64,000 nucleotides of DNA. Origin: Rhizophlyctis rosea (Eukaryota > Chytridiomycota > Chytridiomycetes > Rhizophlyctidales > Rhizophlyctidaceae). Below, one piece after another: positions 57,549 through 64,000 of this stretch. The position numbers and the translations under genes are program-made. Positions within the stretch are counted from its first letter, which is position 1; every line of letters begins with the position of its first letter. The stretch is taken from positions 1 to 64,000 of the forward strand of contig JADGJC010000020.1 in NCBI GenBank assembly GCA_027596075.1. Direction: 5' to 3'. The notes under the pieces are model-generated. The model was not told the origin of the DNA. It searched no databases and saw only the letters and a list, made by a program, of their open reading frames with translations.

Positions 57549-59626
57549 CTATTGCAAGCACTTCATGCCCACTGAGTGAAAAAGAAAAAGAGAATGTAAA
57601 TCAACAAAACACCAGCGAATTGCGAGTAAGCGATGCGACCCCCTCCTCTCCCAAAAACAAGATCTCAACCTCCAACCCCCACAAAAGCCCAATACCAATA
57701 CCAAAGCAAAGACACAAAACCCAAAAGCCACACTCCACAAAAAGGCCAAAAAAAAAAAAAAAAAACTCACTTTCCCAAAAATTAATCTCCAAAACCGTCG
57801 CCTGCCGAAACACATCACACAACTGCGCCAACCGCTTGGTATTCGAACTAGGTACCATCTCCGCAACAAGTTTATCCAACAGCTCTTCCCCATCCCGTAC
57901 CGCCGCCTGATACTCTCCTTTCCCATAATTCGAGATCCAGTTCCAGTATGGGTTGCCCTCTGTTACCATAACCCACGAGTGAGTTTGATAGCCAAAATGT
58001 TGGATAGGAAAGAACAACCAACCTCGCTTAGTTTTCGGATCATTCGCTAAGCGCATTCCGATTTCACCGTAGCCGAATAAGCAAGGTGCTATGGCGACAC
58101 GCAAATCCAGACGATCACCACTCATGCCTTTGTCTAGGACGTAACGTGTGTAGGCTAGATTGGCCGTTGCTTCCTTCGTAGCTTCCAACTCCTCTCGACT
58201 GATTCCCCATTGTGCACAATACTAATACAGAAAGTGTTTTCAATCACATTCAGCCACCATGCAACAAAATACCTGAAAACCAACACCACAACCAACCTCA
58301 ATATGCAATTTAACCTCATGCCCAATATACGTCACAATCTCCGCAGCCTTGACAATATCCTGCATCTCATGTTCCTTAAAACTTGCCAAGGCATTCGCAC
58401 GAGCGTAGTGCGTGAGGAATATATAGTCTTGTCGGATGTAGTGTTTGAAACATTCTTCGGGTAGGGTGCCGTCGGCTAGGCCTTGTACGAACGGGTGGTT
58501 GACGTAGGCGTCCCAGTCTTTTTGGCAGGAGGACTTTAAGTAGTTGACGAAGGTTTTGCTGGTTGGGATAGTGGGTGAGTGGCATGCGAGGAGATGGGTT
58601 GATGTGAGTGGGTGGGACGTACGCGGTGCCGTTCGTCAGGGGACCATTTTCGCTGGTGGCGTGGAAGTGGTTGAGGGGTCCGGCGCCCTTGCCTAGTGAG
58701 AAGCTGGTTTGGAGGCCTTTGCGGACGAACTTCATGCCATTCTCTACTGCTTCGCTGACTGGGAATGGTTTTGAAAAGTGTCTGAAAAAGTCATGCGGCG
58801 TGCTCATTTCTTGCTCACCTCCCTTGCCCTTCGCCAGAGAAGCCACAATGGCTGCCGACAAAGTGCATCCCGTCCCATGCGTATTGCGCGTGCGCACATA
58901 AGGACTTCGGAAATCAATGAACCCCTCGCCATCGTACAGAATGTCTATGCACCACGCGCGGACCGCGGGGTCATTATTGATGCGCGTTATGTCTACTGGA
59001 TTCCCCTCATCATCAAATGGCAAATGTCCGCCCTTCAACAAAACATATTCTGCACCAAGCTCTTTCAACGTGCGCGCGGCTTTACGCATGTCGTCCATTG
59101 ACTTGATTTCGCCTTGGTTGGCGAGAAAGCTTGCTTCAGGGATGTTGGGGGTGATTATGGTTGCTAGGGGAATGAGGCGGGTGCGAATGGAGTTTACGGC
59201 GTCTTCGGAAAGGAGGCGATCGCCAGAGGTTGCGATCATTACAGGATCGACGACAAGGTTCTTGACGGAGTATTTTTCGAAGGAGCGGCATACTGTGTCG
59301 ATGATGTCGGCGCTAAACAGCATTCCTGGTGACAAGGACGTCAGATATTGCCCCACACCCCAGCAGCGGAGGTAGTATACTCCCAACCCACCTGTTTTGA
59401 CCGCATCGGCACCGATATCTCCCAACACGGCAGCCAGTTGCTGCTCAACAAAGTGTGTTGGGACTGCGTGGATTCCGTGAACGCCGGTTGTATTTTGAGC
59501 TGTGAGAGCCGTCAAGACGGACGCGCCGTATACGTCGAGGGAGTTGAAGGTTTTCAAGTCGGCCTGGATGCCGGCTCCACCGCCCGAGTCGGACCCCGCG
59601 ACTGTCAGAGCTTTGGGTACAGTCAT
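57549..59626 (-). CDS. THI20: THI20-type HMP(-P) kinase / thiaminase II fusion
   Basis: Bifunctional thiamine gene. The N-terminal ThiD domain (ATG 59626, [21 protein letters not shown]) continues with [53 protein letters not shown] and [20 protein letters not shown] (anion-hole GTGC). It phosphorylates hydroxymethylpyrimidine and its phosphate. The C-terminal TenA domain reads [72 protein letters not shown] and ends EINFWEMGMKCLQ. It salvages pyrimidine from degraded thiamine. The last exon (57549-57571) is reached by a roughly 215-base intron that begins GTGAG followed by an 18-base T run and ends ttttcactcag. The ATG lies 355 bases from the divergent NOP4 start. Confidence 0.92.
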
Positions 59627-59980
59627 TGTTGGTTTATGACAGGTGTGCGGACGTTGAGGTTGGGGATTGGTGATGCCGCTCCACCAGATGAAGCAGATGA
59701 GAATTCCGCAATGTGAGGATCGGAAAATAGCGGATGCAAAAAGTTGAGAGGGCGCGTCTCCGCGGCCAATGTGTGACGAGTGTGTCCGGAGTGGCGTGTG
59801 GCTCAACCATCCGTCTGAGTTTTTTTTGTCCGAATTCCTTATGCATTGTAAAAGTCCCATCCAATTGGGTCAGTCAGAGTGAGCCATCCTCACCACCTAC
59901 TCTCACAGGCAGGCTATTTTTGTTTACAGGTGTTGGGTGAGACTAGTTTGCTTCCCATCGTTACAATTGTTGACTACGTA

Positions 59981-62900
59981 ATGGCGGGAAAGACAAGCAA
60001 AAAGCAGAAGAAGGGTGAGGCGGCGACTGCTGTTCAGCCTGCGGAAGAGACACCTTCCACTCGTGAAGAAACAGTCGGACCACAGGACAAACCAGAACCC
60101 ACACCGCAACACCAACCCGAACCCACCACCTCAACTCCCACCACACCTTCTACCAAATCCCAACCTGACTCCGACCGTTCCAAAACCACCCTCTTCGTTT
60201 CCTCAATACCTTACACCGCAACCTCAGAAAGTCTGCAAGCATTCTTTTCAGAAATTGGCCCTGTTCGCTCGTGTTTCGCCGTTGCCGACCGCGCACAGGA
60301 AGGGAAGAACCGCGGGTATGGGTACGTTACGTACGCCCTACCTGAAGACGCTGAGAGGGCAGTGAAGGATTTGAAAAAGGTCAAATTTGAGGGGACAAGG
60401 ACGTTGAGGATTGAGCTTGCATTGAGGAAGAAGGTTGCAACGGATCGGAAGGCTGGTGGGTTGATTCAAACTATGTCCGTTTGCCCATTTTGACATGTCA
60501 GTGACCCATTGATCAATGAGCAGCCGGTCTTCCCATCGACCCAGAACACACTCCCAAAAAACCCAAAAAGTCCAAATCAGAAGGAGAAACGGATGTCAAA
60601 CCGGAGGATGAGGACGAAAAGGACGAGGATGAGTCGATCCCTGTGCCTACTACTCCGCGCTCCGGAAATCTTCCACAGAATCTTGGGGCGATCGAAATCC
60701 ATAATCTTCCCGAAGGACTCACTAAGAAGCAGCTGTATAAGAAAGTAAGGAAGTTTGGTGAAGTTCAGGAGTTGGTGTTCCCTGTGCCGAAGGTGGAAGC
60801 GAGCGAAATCAAGAAGGAGGATGAAGAAGTTGAGACCCTTCCTGGAGTTGGTAAGGCTTCACCCCATTACTTAAAAGTATTTTGATTGAGGCTATATGAT
60901 AACCATCGTCATTCATTTGCAAAAACAGCTCGAGTCATCTACACGACAGGCCGCGAAGCCTCCGCCGCCGTCCAATCTCTCCACAACCACCAATACAAAG
61001 GCGCCCAAATAACCGCCAAAGACCTCTACGCCGAAGCCAAAGAAGCCCGCCGTTCCCGCCTCATCGTCCGCAACCTCGCCTGGAAAAGCGAACCCGTAAA
61101 TCTGCGCAAGGCGTTTGCCAAATTCGGCAACGTCCAGGACGTCACGGTGCCACATGCGCCGGATGGGAAGGCTAGAGGGTTTGGGTTTGTGCAGATGGCG
61201 ACTGTGGAGGAGGCTGAGAAGGCGGTGGAGGGGGTGAATGGGACGGAGATTTTGGGGAGGGCTGTGGCGGTTGATTGGGCTTTGCCGAAGGCTTGGTATG
61301 ATAAGAGTGCGCAGGGTGTGGAGGAGGAGGGTGCGGGGGAGGCGATGGATGTTGATGAGAAGGTGGAGGAGGTTGATGGAGAGGAAACGGGGGGTGAGGC
61401 GGCTGCGGCGGAAGTAGATGATGCAGCAGATGAAGAAGATGAGGAAGAGGAAGACAGCAAGGCTGAGGTGGGAGTATTTGAAGACGACGAGGAGGACGAC
61501 GACGAGGAGGAGGATGGCGAAGAGGATGGTGATGAGGAGGGAGATCAGGAGGCGAACAGTGATGACGATGGCGTTGAGGTTACGTATGACGACGAGCCTG
61601 ACACCAAGAGTGAAGATGCCTTGAAGTCGTCTCCAGCTGTCAAGAAGGAGAAGCCGCAAAAGCCTAAGAGTGAATTGGCTTCCAAGCCGGACGAGAAGAC
61701 CACGCTGTTCATCCGGAACTTGTCATTCGATACGACGCAGGAGGAACTCAGCGCAGCGTAAGTGTTTCATTGGTTCTTGCCCCTATACAAACAAGGGAGT
61801 ATGATTTCTCAAACAAAAACACTCCCAACAGCTTCAGCACCTTCGGTCCCCTCCGCTACGCCCGCATCACAATGGACCACACGACCGGCCGCTCTCGCGG
61901 CACCGCCTTCGTCTGCTTCCGCTCCCCCGACGACGCCGCAAAATGTCTCGCCGAATACGAAGCAGCCGCTAAAGCTGCCGCCATCCTCGACCAAGGCGAA
62001 GACGCCACCCAAAAAGACACCAAATCCACCAAACAACAAAAAAAGCTCCAACCCACCCAATCAATCCTCATGCCCGAACCCTCCCTAACCGCAAAATCCA
62101 CCCCCTTCCTCCTTAACAACCGCTTCCTAAACCTCACCCTCGCCGTACCCCGCACCGAAGCCACCCAACTAACCCAAGAAGGCAAACTCCGCCGCCGCGC
62201 AGAAGATAAACGAAACCTCTACCTCATGCGCGAAGGTGTTATCTTCCCTGACTCGGAAGCCGCGAAGTCCCTTACACCCAATGAAATATCGAAACGCCAA
62301 GCGAGCTATGCGGAGAGGAAGAGACTTTTGGCGACGAACCCGAATTTGTTTATGAGTCGGACTCGGTTGAGTGTGAGGAATTTGGGGTTGAAGGTTGATG
62401 ATAGGGAGTTGAAGAAGGTTGGGCTTGTTGCTGTCAAGAGGTTTTGGGAGGAGGTTGGGAGGGGGGAGAGGGAGGGGCTTGAGGAGGAGGTTGTTGAGGA
62501 GGAGAGGAAGGAGGGGAGGGGGGTTCCGGGGAAGGGGAGGAAGGTTAATGTTAAGCAGGTGGGTTGTTGTTGGGGTTTTGTTGTTACTGAGGTCCTTTTG
62601 ATGTGGGGATTGTTGATTGATGCATCGCTGACACTGCTTTCATTTCTTGCATGTCACTCCTTGTCAGGCCAAAATCCTCCGCAGCAAAGACCGCATGGAC
62701 GCCACCACGGGCCAACTCCGCTCCCTCGGATACGGTTTCATCGAGTTCAACTCACACGCGGACGCCTTGGCATGTCTGAGGTGGTTGAACAACAACGCTC
62801 GCGTCTTCGCACCACAACCCTCCAAAGACAAGGACGCCGCTCCCGGTGCTGCTCCTGCTACGGACGGCGACGCGGAGGTACCGAAGGGCAAGCGTCCGAT

Positions 62901-63603
62901 TGTGGAATTCGCGATTGAGAACCAGCTTGTTATAAAGAGACGGGAGGATCGGAGTAAGGGTGGGCCCAGGGAGAGTCAAGGGAAGGGGACGTTTGGAGGG
63001 AAGAGGAAGAGGGAGGAAGAGGGTGGTGAGGAGGAGGGTGGGGATAGGAAGAGGAAGAGTATTAGGGAGGTTTGGAAGGAGAGGGAGGCGAGGAAGAAGG
63101 AGAGGAAGGCGGAGAAGGAGGCGAAGGCTAAGAAGGGTGCGGAGGGAGGGAAGAAGGAGGGAGGGAAGAAGGAAGGAGGTAAGAAGGATGGTGGGTTCAA
63201 GAAAGATGTTGGAGCGAAGAAGGATGGCGGAATCAAAAAAGATGGTGGAGCGACGCAACAGGGAGGAAAGAAAGAGGTCCAAAAAGCCGGTGGGAAAAGA
63301 AAGCGGAACGACGACGACAACGCCAACACCAACACCTCCACGGACGTCACCGCCCAAAACAAATCAGAGAAACAAAAGAACCAAAAGTCTCCCGCGAAGG
63401 CACAACCCGCACCCAAACCCCAACAACAATCGCAACCTAAATTAAATGACGGGGAAGGGGAAGAGAAGAAGAAGAAAAAGAAGGGGAAGGGTGGGCAACA
63501 GAGTAAAGCTCAGCAGAGGGATGCGGCGGATGAGGAGAAGTTTTCGAGTTTGGTGAAGAAGTATAAGAAGGATTTGTTTAGTGGGGGTGGTGGGGGAGGG
63601 GAG
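59981..63603 (+). CDS. NOP4: Nop4/RBM28-like nucleolar RNA-binding protein (3' end hidden by gap)
   Basis: This protein assembles 60S ribosomal precursors in the nucleolus. Four RRMs are visible: KTTLFVSSIPYTATSESLQ...NRGYGYVTY; GAIEIHNLPEGLTKKQLYK with RVIYTTGREASAAVQ; SRLIVRNLAWKSEPVNLRKAF...ARGFGFVQM; and KTTLFIRNLSFDTTQEEL...RSRGTAFVCF, joined by introns in the usual places. Next come a family-typical RRAEDKRNLYLMREGVIF block, LSVRNLG, and a final half-RRM (RSLGYGFIEFNSHADAL, RPIVEFAIEN). The C-terminal tail is Lys/Glu/Gly-rich. A highly acidic insert separates RRMs 3 and 4. The family ends in a KYKKxLF motif plus a short terminus; KYKKDLFSGG is present and the N run at 63604 falls right after it, so the true stop is unseen. 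The frame continuing past the Ns to 63834 is unreliable. Confidence 0.9.
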
Positions 63604-63612
63604 NNNNNNNNN
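63604..63612. other. Assembly gap (9 Ns)
   Basis: Nine unknown bases separate the NOP4 C-terminus from a G/T-rich low-complexity stretch (63613-63730) that is probably hard to sequence. The right-hand part (63840-64000) shows no gene I recognise. Confidence 0.95.
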
Positions 63613-64000
63613 GTTTTTTGTATTTTTTTTGTTTTTGGTTTATTAATTATAATAGGTTTTTTTTTTGGGGGGGGGGTGGGGGTGGGGTTAAGTGTGGGGG
63701 TGGTGGTGGTGGGGAGGGGGGAGAGGAGATTAAGAGGTGGTTTTCGTGAGGGGGTTTATAAGGTGTGGAAGGAGGGGTCTTGTTGGGCGCTGTATTTCTT
63801 TATCTTTGATTGTAGATTATTAAATTATATGTAGCAAATGATTGACTCGACATCACAGCATTGTTATGGTTCGTGGAGTTGTTATCGAGTGTCCAGTAAA
63901 CGTGGTTTGACACCGATTCGGAAAGTGTTATCAGTTGGTCGGGAGTTTTTGATGATGAAACACAGGGTCAGGAACATCGTATCTCAACCTTTTTTCTTAT

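Noticed and set aside
61026..61659. Long minus-strand frames across the acidic NOP4 insert and Lys-rich tail
   Set aside because: Ser/Leu/Phe-only composition is the complement of Glu/Asp/Lys codons on the sense strand.
63613..63834. Open frame continuing NOP4 past the Ns
   Set aside because: The gap length is arbitrary and the sequence after it is G/T homopolymer-rich with no family resemblance.

Overview
This window looks like nuclear DNA of a flagellated (zoosporic, chytrid-type) fungus. The fungal signal is a ThiD-TenA fusion of the THI20 type, an ELP5 Elongator subunit, RIB1, PAN2, NOP4 and a fungal-type endoglycoceramidase-like GH5 enzyme. Genes are dense (about 2.4 kb each) with short GT-AG introns. 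The flagellar signal is adenylate kinase 7, an axonemal protein absent from non-flagellated fungi. Species cannot be named from sequence alone. One 9-base run of Ns near the right end shows that this is assembled scaffold.

Layout. 0-11 kb: a secreted cysteine-rich repeat protein cut by the left edge, three membrane proteins, and a histidine/glycine-rich protein with an in-frame UAG. 11-24 kb: GH5 endoglycoceramidase-like enzyme, a structured RNA-like element with an Sm site, an unrecognised Ser-rich protein, a tiny RPEL protein with a GC-AG intron, ELP5, a mitochondrial PPR protein and an unrecognised gene whose first exon ends right after its ATG. 24-36.5 kb: mitochondrial thioredoxin, proline dehydrogenase with EF-hands, Ku80, a diverged tandem duplication, RIB1 and a secreted Kex2-type repeat protein. 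36.7-50.6 kb: NmrA-like protein, PAN2, a flavin-reductase-like protein, a SHANK-like ankyrin scaffold and an SMP-30 lactonase. 50.9-64 kb: a second PPR protein, AK7, THI20 and NOP4/RBM28.

These are mostly independent housekeeping loci in single units. Several pairs are divergent with short shared promoters: 8301/8520, 27016/27426, 50583/50916 and 59626/59981. Vitamin metabolism (RIB1, THI20), mRNA and rRNA biology (PAN2, NOP4, ELP5) and mitochondrial functions (two PPRs, thioredoxin, PRODH) are represented, but I see no metabolic gene cluster.

Most noteworthy: a fungal gene with the SPN plus ankyrin architecture of animal SHANK scaffolds; a Ku80 ending in the DNA-PKcs-binding tail; the Kex2-type secreted repeat protein; and a TATA-preceded, stem-rich element with an AAUUUUUGG Sm site resembling the 3' half of U1 snRNA. 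Exon models were built by hand from splice signals and checked for reading-frame continuity. Where the summed exons divide exactly by three I say so.
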